A stretch of 64,000 bases of DNA from Tamlana sp038148895. Its GTDB lineage: Bacteria; Bacteroidota; Bacteroidia; Flavobacteriales; Flavobacteriaceae. Made by a program: the position numbers and the translations under genes. The stretch lies in NCBI GenBank assembly GCA_038148895.1, contig JBBVGQ010000002.1; one strand, 5' to 3'. Positions 17,376-25,966 of the stretch are shown in pieces (position 1 is the stretch's first letter; every line of letters starts with the position of its first letter). Under the pieces are notes generated by a model. The model did no database searches. It was not told where the DNA came from and worked only from the letters and a program-made list of their open reading frames with translations.

Positions 17376-17801
17376 ATGCAAATAACAAAGGAAGAATTTT
17401 TAGCAAGAACAAAGGTCATCAGTAAAAATACCTTATTGGAAACTTTACAGATTGAGTTTGTGGATTTTGGTGATGATTTCCTTATTGCTAAAATGCCCGT
17501 AAACTCGAGAGTGCATCAGCCCGATGGCGTGCTTCATGGTGGCGCTACCGTTGCCTTAGCAGAAACTGTTGGTAGTTTTGCCGCCGAACTACTTTTTAAT
17601 TTAAATGATGTTTTTGTTCGTGGTATAGAAATTTCCGCCAATCATGTAAAAAGTGTTAAAGCTGGTTTTGTATTTGCAAAGGCTAAGATTGTCCACAAGG
17701 GAAGAACGACCCAAATTTTTGATATACGCGTTACCGACGAAGCCGATAACCTAATATCACTATGTAAATTAACCACCATAGCCCTTCCAAAATCGAAATA
17801 A
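17376..17801 (+). CDS. menI: hotdog thioesterase, probable 1,4-dihydroxy-2-naphthoyl-CoA hydrolase
   Basis: A 141-aa PaaI-type hotdog thioesterase. The conserved HGG with a following acid (HGGATVALAE, about residues 54-63) forms the acyl-CoA site, with Glu63 as catalytic base. Placed 6 bp before isochorismate synthase and followed by menD, it is most likely the thioesterase that releases 1,4-dihydroxy-2-naphthoate in menaquinone synthesis. The assignment to this substrate rests on context; the sequence alone supports only a small acyl-CoA thioesterase. Confidence 0.85.
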   Translation: MQITKEEFLARTKVISKNTLLETLQIEFVDFGDDFLIAKMPVNSRVHQPDGVLHGGATVALAETVGSFAAELLFNLNDVFVRGIEISANHVKSVKAGFVFAKAKIVHKGRTTQIFDIRVTDEADNLISLCKLTTIALPKSK

Positions 17802-17807
17802 GCATTG

Positions 17808-18923
17808 ATGACTTCTAAGGATTTTTTCGAGTTTGTTTCAACTCAATACAAAAAGCAATTGCCATTTGTCGTTTACAGAAAGCCCAACAGGGAAGACGTT
17901 AAGGCGATGCTTCAAAAAACGGATGATTTATATTTGATTGAAGATTTTACGCAAAGAGGATTTGTTTTTTCGCCCTTTGATGATATCGAACCTTCAATTT
18001 TAATCCCGAAAGAACATTCAGAAATTATTGCTGTTTCATCCGTCCCAACAGTGGACGTTGAGGCACGGGAACTAAAACCATCTTCTGAAGAAAATGGAAA
18101 AGAAAACCATGTCAACCTTGTAAAAAAGGGCATTGAAGCCATTTCTGAAGACAAATTCAAAAAAGTGGTGCTTTCAAGAAAAGAAACCGTTCAACTTAAA
18201 GAAAACAATCCCATTGAAATTTTCAAAAGACTCTTAAGCAGCTATAAATCGGCTTTTGTGTATTGTTGGTACCACCCAAAAATAGGTATTTGGTTGGGCG
18301 CAACACCAGAAACATTGATTAAAATTGAAGGTAGCCAATTCTCCATCATGGCATTGGCCGGAACCCAAAAATATGAAGGTTCGTTGAATGTGCTTTGGCA
18401 GGAAAAGGAAAAACAGGAACAGCAATATGTAACCGATTTTATTTTAGAGAACCTAAAACCTTCTGTTGAAAGTCTTAAGGTTTCTGATGTTGAGACCGTA
18501 AAGGCTGGAAACCTGGTGCATTTGCGCACAATGATTAGCGCACAGTTGAAAAAAGGCATTCCGCTAAAAGAAGTAATTGATGCACTCCATCCAACACCAG
18601 CAGTTTGTGGTTTGCCAAAGGATGTTGCAAAGCAATTCATTTTAAAGCACGAAAATTACCACCGTGGTTTTTATACAGGTTATTTGGGCGAACTTAATCT
18701 GGATAAATCAATTAAACCGCGTTCTGGAAGAAGAAATATTGAAAACAGAGCCTATGCCTTTTCAAAACAAAGTACCCAGCTTTATGTTAATTTGCGTTGC
18801 ATGCAAATTCAAGACAATCATGCTATAATTTATGTCGGGGGAGGCATAACTAAAAGTTCAAACCCTGAAAAGGAATGGGATGAGACTGAAGCAAAATCAT
18901 TGGTGATTAAAAACGTTTTATAA
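17808..18923 (+). CDS. menF: isochorismate synthase
   Basis: A 371-aa chorismate-using enzyme that converts chorismate to isochorismate, the first step of menaquinone synthesis. Typical motifs are visible: GATPETL (about residue 164), HPTPAVCG (264) and the C-terminal YVGGGIT with a Glu-rich stretch that binds Mg. I chose the ATG at 17808 rather than the TTG three bases earlier. Length is typical of MenF/EntC. It lies between the thioesterase and menD, consistent with the pathway order. Confidence 0.93.
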   Translation: MTSKDFFEFVSTQYKKQLPFVVYRKPNREDVKAMLQKTDDLYLIEDFTQRGFVFSPFDDIEPSILIPKEHSEIIAVSSVPTVDVEARELKPSSEENGKENHVNLVKKGIEAISEDKFKKVVLSRKETVQLKENNPIEIFKRLLSSYKSAFVYCWYHPKIGIWLGATPETLIKIEGSQFSIMALAGTQKYEGSLNVLWQEKEKQEQQYVTDFILENLKPSVESLKVSDVETVKAGNLVHLRTMISAQLKKGIPLKEVIDALHPTPAVCGLPKDVAKQFILKHENYHRGFYTGYLGELNLDKSIKPRSGRRNIENRAYAFSKQSTQLYVNLRCMQIQDNHAIIYVGGGITKSSNPEKEWDETEAKSLVIKNVL

Positions 18924-18974
18924 GCCTTTCATTTACCCACCTATTTCTTATTTTTGATGAATCAAAGTAACTAA

Positions 18975-20735
18975 ATGATTTATCCAAAAATCCCACTTGC
19001 CCAAACCATTGTGCAATTATGCAAATTGAAGGGCATCAAGCATATTGTAATTTCTCCAGGAAGCAGAAATGCACCTTTAACCTTAGGTTTTACAAACGAA
19101 GATTTTTTTAAGTGCTACAGTATTGTTGATGAGCGAAGTGCAGCATTTTTTGCATTGGGCATAGCCCAAAAAACGCAAACGCCAACCGCTGTGGTTTGTA
19201 CATCGGGAAGCGCACTGTTAAACTATTATCCTGCTGTGGCCGAGGCTTATTATAGCAACATTCCACTTGTTGTGCTTTCCGCCGATAGGCCAAAACATTT
19301 AGTTGGTATTGGAGATGGACAAACCATCAACCAGAAAAACGTTTTTGATAACCATATTTTATATTCAGCAAATTTAAAGCTCGATTTAAAAGATGAAAAG
19401 AATGTGCCGGGACATGAAGAATTGCCTATTTTAAAGAATCTTGAGGATAAATTTGAACGACTTTTGGGACTGCAAAAGGACATACAAACCCATAATGAGG
19501 AAGAAATAAACAATGCTATAAATGTTTCGATAAACCAAAAGGGACCCGTACATATCAACATTCCGTTGGATGAACCATTATATGAAACAGTTGAAAAGTT
19601 AAGCGTTTCCCCGAAAGCAATTGAAAGTCCGCAAAAACAAACCGAGATTGAAGACTACCAACTTCAATCATGTTTTGAGGATTGGAATTCTGCAACAAAA
19701 AAAATGATTTTGGTAGGCGTTAATTATCCAGACCAAATTGAAAAAAAGTGGTTGGATGAATTGGCCGAGGACGATAGTGTGATTGTACTTACCGAAACCA
19801 CTTCAAATTTACACCACCCAAGTTTTTTCCCTAGTATTGACCAATTGATAGCTCCTTTAACGGACGAGGATAAAAAAGAACTCCAGCCAGACATATTGGT
19901 TACTTTTGGTGGCTTGATTGTTTCAAAAAAGATAAAACAGTTATTGCGCAGATTTCAACCAAAACACCACTGGCATATCGATAAAAAAATGGCCTATGAC
20001 ACTTTTTTTTGTTTAGAGAACCATATTGAGGCTACCCCGAACCAATTTTTCGAAGCGTTTTTGCCAAAAGTTACCCATTACGTAAAAAGCGCTTATAAAA
20101 GCAAATGGAACGATGTCAAGCAAAATAGATTAAAAAAACATAAGGAGTATTTGGAACAAATACCGTTTTCAGACTTTAGCATATTCAGTAAAGTGCTAAA
20201 ATCAATTCCTAGTAATTCCATACTGCAAGTGGGCAATAGTTCGGCGATTCGTTACACACAGCTATTCAAACTTGATAAAAGCCTTGAGGTGTATTGTAAC
20301 AGAGGAACGAGTGGGATAGAGGGAAGTACGTCTACCGCAATTGGCTGTTCAGTGGTCAGCGAGAAACCGGTTGTTTTCATCACAGGTGATTTAAGCTTTC
20401 TTTATGACAGTAATGCGCTATGGAATAATTATATTCCAAAGAATTTTAGAATGATTGTGGTGAATAATCAAGGTGGAGGTATTTTCAGAATCTTGCCAGG
20501 CCATAAAAACACGGAGAATTTTGACACCTATTTTGAGACTACCCATAAACATTCAGCCAAACCGCTTTGTGAGATGTATGGTTTAAACTATGAATCTGCT
20601 TCGGATGAAGAAACTCTAAAGTCAGCTTTAAAATCCTTTTACCAAAAAAGCAATAATCCAAAATTGTTGGAAATTTTCACGCCAAAAAATTTAAATGACG
20701 ACATACTGTTAAACTATTTTGATTTCATCAAGTAA
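18975..20735 (+). CDS. menD: 2-succinyl-5-enolpyruvyl-6-hydroxy-3-cyclohexene-1-carboxylate synthase
   Basis: A 586-aa thiamine-diphosphate enzyme that joins isochorismate and 2-oxoglutarate. The N-terminal ThDP domain opens with SPGSRNAPL and contains the catalytic Glu region (VDERSAAFFALG), the middle domain is divergent, and the C-terminal domain holds the GD-to-N cofactor motif (GDLSFLYDSNALWN). Length and motifs match MenD. It starts 51 bp after menF. The rest of the menaquinone pathway (menA, menB, menC, menE) is not in this window. Confidence 0.96.
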   Translation: MIYPKIPLAQTIVQLCKLKGIKHIVISPGSRNAPLTLGFTNEDFFKCYSIVDERSAAFFALGIAQKTQTPTAVVCTSGSALLNYYPAVAEAYYSNIPLVVLSADRPKHLVGIGDGQTINQKNVFDNHILYSANLKLDLKDEKNVPGHEELPILKNLEDKFERLLGLQKDIQTHNEEEINNAINVSINQKGPVHINIPLDEPLYETVEKLSVSPKAIESPQKQTEIEDYQLQSCFEDWNSATKKMILVGVNYPDQIEKKWLDELAEDDSVIVLTETTSNLHHPSFFPSIDQLIAPLTDEDKKELQPDILVTFGGLIVSKKIKQLLRRFQPKHHWHIDKKMAYDTFFCLENHIEATPNQFFEAFLPKVTHYVKSAYKSKWNDVKQNRLKKHKEYLEQIPFSDFSIFSKVLKSIPSNSILQVGNSSAIRYTQLFKLDKSLEVYCNRGTSGIEGSTSTAIGCSVVSEKPVVFITGDLSFLYDSNALWNNYIPKNFRMIVVNNQGGGIFRILPGHKNTENFDTYFETTHKHSAKPLCEMYGLNYESASDEETLKSALKSFYQKSNNPKLLEIFTPKNLNDDILLNYFDFIK

Positions 20736-20825
20736 AAGTGACTTGTAAACATTTTCTGTGTCTAAAAAAATGGTTACCTTTAAATCGGTTATCAATTATA
20801 TACTAAAATTAAAAATGAAATCATT

Positions 20826-21164
20826 ATGAGTAAAAGAGACGAACTAATTGCGAAGTACGCTGAAGATTTAAAAGAAAAATGTGGTGTTAATGCAGACATG
20901 GATTTATTAACCAAAGTAACTATTGGTTGTGGGCCATCGATTTATAATGCCGATTCTGCTACCGTATCAGGTTCAGATGAATCTGAATTATCAACGGTAA
21001 AAAACAACTTTTTAATTAAAAAATTGGGCTTAAAGAATGGACCGGATTTAGATAAAGGTATTGATGCAGTAATGGAAAAGTACGGTAAGTCTAATAGAAA
21101 TAAGTACAGAGCAGTCGTTTATTATCTTTTAACCAAGCACTTTGGAAAAGAGTCTGCTTATTAG
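20826..21164 (+). CDS. DUF2853 family protein
   Basis: A 112-aa soluble protein, helical, beginning MSKRDELIAKYAEDLK, which matches my recollection of the DUF2853 family common in Bacteroidota and Proteobacteria. Function unknown. It is followed 21 bp downstream by an intrinsic terminator and appears to be transcribed on its own. Confidence 0.88.
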   Translation: MSKRDELIAKYAEDLKEKCGVNADMDLLTKVTIGCGPSIYNADSATVSGSDESELSTVKNNFLIKKLGLKNGPDLDKGIDAVMEKYGKSNRNKYRAVVYYLLTKHFGKESAY

Positions 21165-21185
21165 GCTTTAGCGCATAAAATAATT

Positions 21186-21217
21186 AAAGCGTTGCATTTT
21201 TGTAACGCTTTTTTTTT
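21186..21217 (+). terminator. intrinsic terminator of the DUF2853 gene
   Basis: An 8-bp stem (aaagcgtt at 21186-21193 with 21204-21211), extended by three more pairs including a G-T, closes a TTTT loop and is followed by a T tract. Confidence 0.88.
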
Positions 21218-21275
21218 ATTGAAGTAGCAACAAGATTTATTTTAAGGTTCTTATGATTATAAAACAAGCTATTGC

Positions 21276-21283
21276 TACCTTTG
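21276..21283 (+). promoter_or_regulatory. -7 promoter element, near-leaderless transcript
   Basis: TACCTTTG matches TAnnTTTG and lies only 4 bp before the ATG at 21288, so the transcript would begin at or next to the start codon. No good -33 TTG is seen. Confidence 0.45.
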
Positions 21284-21287
21284 CAGC

Positions 21288-22118
21288 ATGATAAAATTAG
21301 GGGAAATAAATACAATGGAAATTCTTCGTGAGACAGACCACGGAGTTTATTTAATTGACAAGGATGATGAAGAAGTATTGCTTCCTAATCGCTATGTTCC
21401 AGAACGTTTTAAAATTTGGGACAAAATGGACGTTTTTGTTTATTTAGATAACGAAGAACGCCCAGTAGCCACTACTGAACAGCCTTATATTATGAAAGGT
21501 GATTTTGCATTGTTACGCTGTAATCAGGTAACAGATTATGGTGCTTTTTTAGATTGGGGTTTGGTAAAGGAACTGTTTTGCCCATTTAAGGAACAGGCCT
21601 TTAAAATGAAACCAGGTGGTTGGTATTTGGTGTATTGCTATCTAGACGAAAAAACCAACAGACTTGTGGCATCGAGCAAAACAAACCATTTTTTGGACAA
21701 TAAAAACCTTACCGTTAAACCTTTTGAGGAAGTCGATTTAATTGTATCTCATCCATCAGAAATCGGCATGAATGTTATAGTCAACAAAAAACATTCTGGA
21801 TTAATATACAAGGACAATATTTTTAGAGACCTTAGTGTGGGCGACAAACTAAAGGGCATCGTTAAAAAGATTCGTCCGGGCAACAAATTGGATATTTCCA
21901 TAGGGCAAGTTGGTTACAGAAACATAGAGCCAAATGCTGAACGTATATTGAAAGCGCTTCATGATAATGGCGGACAAATTGCGTTGACCGATAAATCTTC
22001 ACCAGAAGAAATTAAGGAAGAGCTTCAAATGAGCAAAAAGAACTTTAAAAAGGCCATAGGAACCTTGTACAAGCAACGTAAAGTTGAGCTTAAGCCCGAT
22101 GGTATTTATTTAATTTAA
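21288..22118 (+). CDS. S1-domain RNA-binding protein (CvfB/YitL-like)
   Basis: A 276-aa cytoplasmic protein with tandem S1-type OB folds and a C-terminal winged helix, the architecture of CvfB. The first S1-like unit covers about residues 1-60, a second about 65-135 (TDYGAFLDWG), a third about 150-212 (GDKLKGIVKKIRPGNKLDISIG). The last 60 residues fit the winged-helix part. CvfB influences virulence and RNA-level gene expression in Gram-positive bacteria. Its role in flavobacteria is not established. Confidence 0.87.
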   Translation: MIKLGEINTMEILRETDHGVYLIDKDDEEVLLPNRYVPERFKIWDKMDVFVYLDNEERPVATTEQPYIMKGDFALLRCNQVTDYGAFLDWGLVKELFCPFKEQAFKMKPGGWYLVYCYLDEKTNRLVASSKTNHFLDNKNLTVKPFEEVDLIVSHPSEIGMNVIVNKKHSGLIYKDNIFRDLSVGDKLKGIVKKIRPGNKLDISIGQVGYRNIEPNAERILKALHDNGGQIALTDKSSPEEIKEELQMSKKNFKKAIGTLYKQRKVELKPDGIYLI

Positions 22119-22538
22119 AGAAAAGTACCCCTTGCTTGTTACTTTTTTATAAACATCTGCAATGGCCTCGTAAATATTGTCGTAATCTACTTTTTCTGAA
22201 GTACAAAAATCATTTTCCATTTCAGCATTCATTTTACCGGCAAGGTCATGACCAACAACAGCATAGGCACAAATATTTTTTGCTTGTGTCCTGAAAAATG
22301 GAGCATCCATTAAATTTACGGAGTACGAATTAATTCTGTTAGCAATAACACCGTAAGGCTCTTTATCACCAAAAAATGAAACAATTTCATCTATAATGGA
22401 TGAAGAATTGGTCATATCAAAATGCACGCCTTCATTAAGTTCTACTACAGCAATATGGTTGAAAAAGAAGATGTTGCCAATTTGGTTTTCAACAAATTTC
22501 AAAATTTGATTTGCATAATCAGATTCTGCTATTTTCAT
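22110..22538 (-). CDS. hypothetical protein (SpoIIAA/STAS-like in appearance)
   Basis: A 142-aa soluble protein of alternating beta and alpha elements; the section about residues 22-90 (FNHIAVVELNEGVHFDM, then YGVIANRINSYSVN) recalls a STAS-like fold. That likeness is an impression, not a motif match. It overlaps the S1-protein 3' end by 9 bp, tail to tail. The 292-bp region upstream, shared with mnmE, contains a strong inverted repeat at 22683-22708. Confidence 0.65.
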   Translation of the reverse strand: MKIAESDYANQILKFVENQIGNIFFFNHIAVVELNEGVHFDMTNSSSIIDEIVSFFGDKEPYGVIANRINSYSVNLMDAPFFRTQAKNICAYAVVGHDLAGKMNAEMENDFCTSEKVDYDNIYEAIADVYKKVTSKGYFSLN

Positions 22539-22682
22539 TTTATCGCAAATCTATACCTCGGTTGCACTAGGGGATTAAATTCATGTGGACTTAGCGGTAG
22601 AATTAGCATGTGAGAGATGCAGCAATCGCTCAAGTCATATTCAATGTGTTTACCTGTTTAAATATTTAGAAACAAGCGTGCA

Positions 22683-22708
22683 AATATACTATGTAAGCAT
22701 AGTATATT
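22683..22708. repeat. inverted repeat upstream of mnmE, possible operator
   Basis: An 11-bp perfect inverted repeat (22683-22693 with 22698-22708) has a 4-nt centre. The half-site TATACTATGTAA (22685-22696) recurs as a direct copy at 22742-22753. Both lie in the otherwise empty 22539-22830 region between an unknown minus-strand gene and mnmE. Confidence 0.7.
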
Positions 22709-22741
22709 AAAGTTAAATATTTGTTAATATGTGGATTATTG

Positions 22742-22753
22742 TATACTATGTAA
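22742..22753 (+). repeat. second copy of the TATACTATGTAA half-site
   Basis: Identical over 12 bp to 22685-22696, spaced 57 bp from it and 77 bp before the mnmE start. Confidence 0.65.
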
Positions 22754-22830
22754 AACTTCGGAATTTATTAATAAAGTTTTTGTGAAGAACGTTATGACGG
22801 TTAACCTTTCAAATTTAGTATTTTAGCCGA

Positions 22831-24231
22831 ATGATAAATCAAGACACCATAGTAGCTTTGGCAACACCATCGGGTGCTGGTGCCATAGCTGTAATTCGTT
22901 TGTCTGGAAGCGAGGCTATCTCCATTGCAGATTCATGTTTTAAATCTGTCAAGAGCACTAAAAAATTGTCTTCCCAAAAAACCCATACCATTCATTTGGG
23001 GCATATTATTGATGCAGATAAGACCATTGATGAAGTTTTGGTTTCCATTTTTAAAAATCCAAATTCATATACAGGTGAAGATGTTGTTGAGATTTCGTGC
23101 CACGGCTCCAATTACATCCAACAGGAAATCATACAATTGTTTTTAAGAAAGGGCTGCAGAATGGCAACTGCCGGAGAATTTACCCTGAGGGCCTTTTTAA
23201 AAGGCAAATTGGATTTAAGCCAGGCTGAAGCCGTGGCCGATTTAATTGCCAGCGATAACGAGGCCTCGCATAAAATAGCCATGCAGCAAATGCGTGGAGG
23301 CTTTTCATCTGAAATTGCCAAACTGCGCGAACAACTTCTGAATTTTGCTTCACTCATTGAATTGGAATTGGATTTTGCAGAGGAAGATGTTGAGTTTGCT
23401 GATAGAACCGAATTTAAGGCGTTGATTGAGCGTATCAGTTTTGTTTTAAAGCGTTTGATTGATTCGTTTGCTGTTGGTAACGTTATTAAGAACGGTATTC
23501 CAGTGGCTATTGTGGGTGAGCCCAATGTTGGGAAATCTACGCTCTTAAATGCACTTTTAAATGAGGAACGTGCCATTGTTTCTGAAATTGCGGGTACAAC
23601 CCGCGATACTATTGAAGATGAGATTTCCATTGGCGGTATTGGTTTTCGGTTTATAGATACAGCTGGAATCAGGGAAACTAAAGATGTTGTGGAAAGCATA
23701 GGCATAAAAAAAACATTTGAAAAAATAGATCAAGCCCAAGTGGTCATTTATTTGTTTGATTCCGATGTCATTTCGAACAACAGTGAGAAATCACATAACG
23801 TTGTGGTAGAGATTCAAAAAATAAAAAACAAATACCCCCAAAAACCTTTAATCATTTTAGGAAACAAGGTGGATAAAATTAATGATTCGGAAGTTGCAAA
23901 TCTTAAATCCCAAATACCAGACATTCAATTTCTTTCAGCAAAAACAGGAAAGGGTGTGGAAGAATTGACACATTCACTTTTGGATTTAATCAATACAGGA
24001 GCACTTCGTAACAACGAAACCATTGTAACCAATACGCGTCATTACGATGCCCTGTTGAAGGCTTTTGAAGAAATACAAAAAGTAAAAGAAGGATTGAAAA
24101 CAGGTTTGTCGGGCGATTTACTGGCCATTGATATTCGTCAGGCATTATACCATTTTGGGGAAATAACAGGAGAGATTACCAATGATGATCTATTGGGAAA
24201 TATCTTTGCTAATTTTTGTATCGGGAAGTAG
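22831..24231 (+). CDS. mnmE: tRNA modification GTPase MnmE (TrmE)
   Basis: A 466-aa GTPase that, with MnmG, modifies U34 of several tRNAs. An N-terminal formyl-THF-binding domain (about residues 1-120) is followed by a helical domain and an inserted G domain with GEPNVGKST (G1), DTAG (G3) and NKVD (G4). The C-terminus is the conserved FCIGK with the essential Cys. This last stretch is also the left attachment site of the adjacent element, and the gene remains intact in full length. Confidence 0.97.
   Translation: MINQDTIVALATPSGAGAIAVIRLSGSEAISIADSCFKSVKSTKKLSSQKTHTIHLGHIIDADKTIDEVLVSIFKNPNSYTGEDVVEISCHGSNYIQQEIIQLFLRKGCRMATAGEFTLRAFLKGKLDLSQAEAVADLIASDNEASHKIAMQQMRGGFSSEIAKLREQLLNFASLIELELDFAEEDVEFADRTEFKALIERISFVLKRLIDSFAVGNVIKNGIPVAIVGEPNVGKSTLLNALLNEERAIVSEIAGTTRDTIEDEISIGGIGFRFIDTAGIRETKDVVESIGIKKTFEKIDQAQVVIYLFDSDVISNNSEKSHNVVVEIQKIKNKYPQKPLIILGNKVDKINDSEVANLKSQIPDIQFLSAKTGKGVEELTHSLLDLINTGALRNNETIVTNTRHYDALLKAFEEIQKVKEGLKTGLSGDLLAIDIRQALYHFGEITGEITNDDLLGNIFANFCIGK
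24213..24230. repeat. left attachment site (attL) of the integrated element
   Basis: The 18 bp at 24213-24230 cover the last codons of mnmE (F-C-I-G-K) and the start of its stop codon. They recur in the same orientation at 43393-43410 with one mismatch (C to A at the tenth base), which is synonymous (ATC, ATA). The integrase gene lies just inside. Confidence 0.88.
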
Positions 24232-24236
24232 TTATC

Positions 24237-24250
24237 TTTCTCTTATTTGC
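24237..24250 (+). repeat. left-end repeat A, candidate integrase arm site
   Basis: The 14-mer TTTCTCTTATTTGC is identical at 43306-43319 near the right end of the element, same orientation. Confidence 0.65.
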
Positions 24251-24293
24251 TAACTGCCTACTATTGTTAGGTTTATAGGTTCACTTTCTTCCC

Positions 24294-24370
24294 TTATTTG
24301 TTGCCCAATTGCACTTTATTGCTTATTTTTGTTGCCAAGTTGTTGTTCAAACAACAAATTTGTTGCCCAA
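24294..24370 (+). repeat. left-end repeats B (TTTGTTGCCCAA), candidate integrase arm sites
   Basis: TATTTGTTGCCCAA at 24295-24308 is repeated as ATTTGTTGCCCAA at 24358-24370 and, less exactly, at 24327-24338 (TTTTGTTGCCAA). The 14-mer recurs at 43345-43358 near the right end. Another copy, identical over 16 bp to 43346-43361, lies at 24500-24515 within the first gene. The 219-bp gap 24232-24449 holds these repeats and a palindrome but no gene. Confidence 0.65.
24340..24357. promoter_or_regulatory. palindrome before the excisionase-like gene, possible operator
   Basis: An 8-bp perfect inverted repeat (TTGTTGTT at 24340-24347 and its complement at 24350-24357, centre CA). The TTGTTG/CAACAA half-sites resemble those around the XRE promoter at 29710-29739. 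Confidence 0.5.
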
Positions 24371-24449
24371 AAGCACAAATTAGTAGGTACTGGTGAAATG
24401 ATGCACCAATCAGCACCACCGAGCAACATCAGGCACTAATAAGCACCAA

Positions 24450-24851
24450 ATGAGTAGTAATATTAAAATTCCGAAATTCTGTCAATATTGTGGTCAGGCA
24501 TTTGTTGCCCAAACCACAACAACACGGTATTGCTCAAAAACTTGTAATTCCCGACACTACAAGCAAATTAAGCGAGAGGAAAAAGTACAGGCTACCCTAA
24601 AGGAGCAAATCAAATCCGTTACTTCTGCAAATTCCGAAAGCCTGCAAAGTCTGCAAAGCCTGCCAATTCAAACAGGAAATTTTATCAATCTTAGAGATAA
24701 GGAGTTTTTAAGTATTCAAGAAGCTGCCATTTTATTAGGTGCAAGCAGATGGACAATTCAACGAATGATTCAAAGAGAAGACATAAAAGCAGGTAAGCTG
24801 GGCAGAAGAACCATTATACCACGTTCCGAAATTGATAATCTTTTTAACTGA
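24450..24851 (+). CDS. excisionase-like HTH protein with N-terminal zinc ribbon
   Basis: A 133-aa protein. Residues 11-32 form a likely zinc-binding module (C11-x2-C14 and C28-x3-C32). After a linker of polar residues, the C-terminal 55 residues form a MerR/excisionase-type helix-turn-helix (SIQEAAILLGASRWTIQRMI, ending RRTIIPRSEID). It lies 6 bp upstream of the integrase and is probably the recombination directionality factor or a regulator. One of the element's end repeats lies within its 5' coding part. Confidence 0.8.
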   Translation: MSSNIKIPKFCQYCGQAFVAQTTTTRYCSKTCNSRHYKQIKREEKVQATLKEQIKSVTSANSESLQSLQSLPIQTGNFINLRDKEFLSIQEAAILLGASRWTIQRMIQREDIKAGKLGRRTIIPRSEIDNLFN

Positions 24852-24857
24852 TGAGCA

Positions 24858-25964
24858 ATGAAAATAACATTAAGACAACGCAAAAAGGGTAACAAGATTA
24901 CTCTCTACCTTGATTACTACGACCAAGGTAAGCGAGAGTATGAGCATTTAGGTTTATACCTCACACCCGAACCCGACAAAGGAAGTTTGACTAAAGCCCA
25001 AAAGGACGAGAACAAAAAAATCCTTGAATTGGCGGAGAGCATCCGAAGCAAAAGACATTTAGAAGTTCAAAACAGTATCTACGGTTTCCGAGATAAAGAG
25101 AAATTGAAAGGTAGTTTCTTTGAGTTTTTTGATGCACTCACCGAAAAAAAGAAAGCCAGTTTAGGTAATTATGGCAATTGGAATGCAGTCCGTATTCTGA
25201 TAAAAGCCTATAATCCTAAAGATGTAACCTTTGAGCGATTAGATAAAGAATGGGTTGAAGGCTTTAAAGATTACCTGGACTATGAAGCGAAAACCAAAAC
25301 AGGTGACGGCATTTCATTAAATACCAAGTACAGTTATTTTAATAAATTAAGAGCTGCACTAAAACAAGCATTAAAAGAAGGCTTAATCAAATTCAATCCT
25401 GCGGAGCAAGTAGAACCATTTCCACAGGATGATGTAGAACGTGAATTTTTAACCCTTGAAGAATTACAGAAATTAGCCAATACCCATTGCCGAAATGAAA
25501 TGCTAAAGCGTATGTTCATTTTTTCTTGTTTGACTGGTTTAAGATGGTCGGATATTGAGAAACTAAAATGGTCAGAAATTCAGCACTCTGATAATTTAGG
25601 CTACTTCATTCGTTTTCGTCAGCAAAAAACCAACGGGGCAGAAACCTTACCCATTGCCGAAGAAGCAAGAGAATTATTAGGCGAACAGAAAGAACCAAAA
25701 GAAAAGGTATTTACAGGGCTTAAATATGGCAACTGGAACAAAACCTACTTAAAGGATTGGTTAATTGATGCAGGCATCAATAAGCACATCACATTCCACT
25801 GTGCTCGTCATACTTACGCTACGCTTCAGTTGACTTTAGGCACAGACATTTACACCGTTTCAAAATTATTAGGGCATAAAAACCTTTCTACTACCGAGAT
25901 ATACGCAAAGGTTATCAACGAGAAAAAGGTGGAAGCTGCCAACAAAATCAAAATCAAATTATAA
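24858..25964 (+). CDS. tyrosine recombinase / integrase
   Basis: A 368-aa site-specific recombinase. An N-terminal arm-binding domain (about residues 1-80) and a SAM-like core-binding domain (about 90-190) precede the catalytic domain. Catalytic residues visible: Arg229 (TGLRWSD), His314 and Arg317 (HCARH), His340 (LLGHKN) and the nucleophile Tyr349 (TEIYAKV). It is the first large gene inside the attL at the mnmE 3' end and so should catalyse integration there. The next gene starts 2 bp after it. Confidence 0.95.
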   Translation: MKITLRQRKKGNKITLYLDYYDQGKREYEHLGLYLTPEPDKGSLTKAQKDENKKILELAESIRSKRHLEVQNSIYGFRDKEKLKGSFFEFFDALTEKKKASLGNYGNWNAVRILIKAYNPKDVTFERLDKEWVEGFKDYLDYEAKTKTGDGISLNTKYSYFNKLRAALKQALKEGLIKFNPAEQVEPFPQDDVEREFLTLEELQKLANTHCRNEMLKRMFIFSCLTGLRWSDIEKLKWSEIQHSDNLGYFIRFRQQKTNGAETLPIAEEARELLGEQKEPKEKVFTGLKYGNWNKTYLKDWLIDAGINKHITFHCARHTYATLQLTLGTDIYTVSKLLGHKNLSTTEIYAKVINEKKVEAANKIKIKL

Positions 25965-25966
25965 GT

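Noticed and set aside
24232..24449. tRNA gene as integration target
   Set aside because: No cloverleaf can be drawn near either end; the target is the mnmE 3' end.
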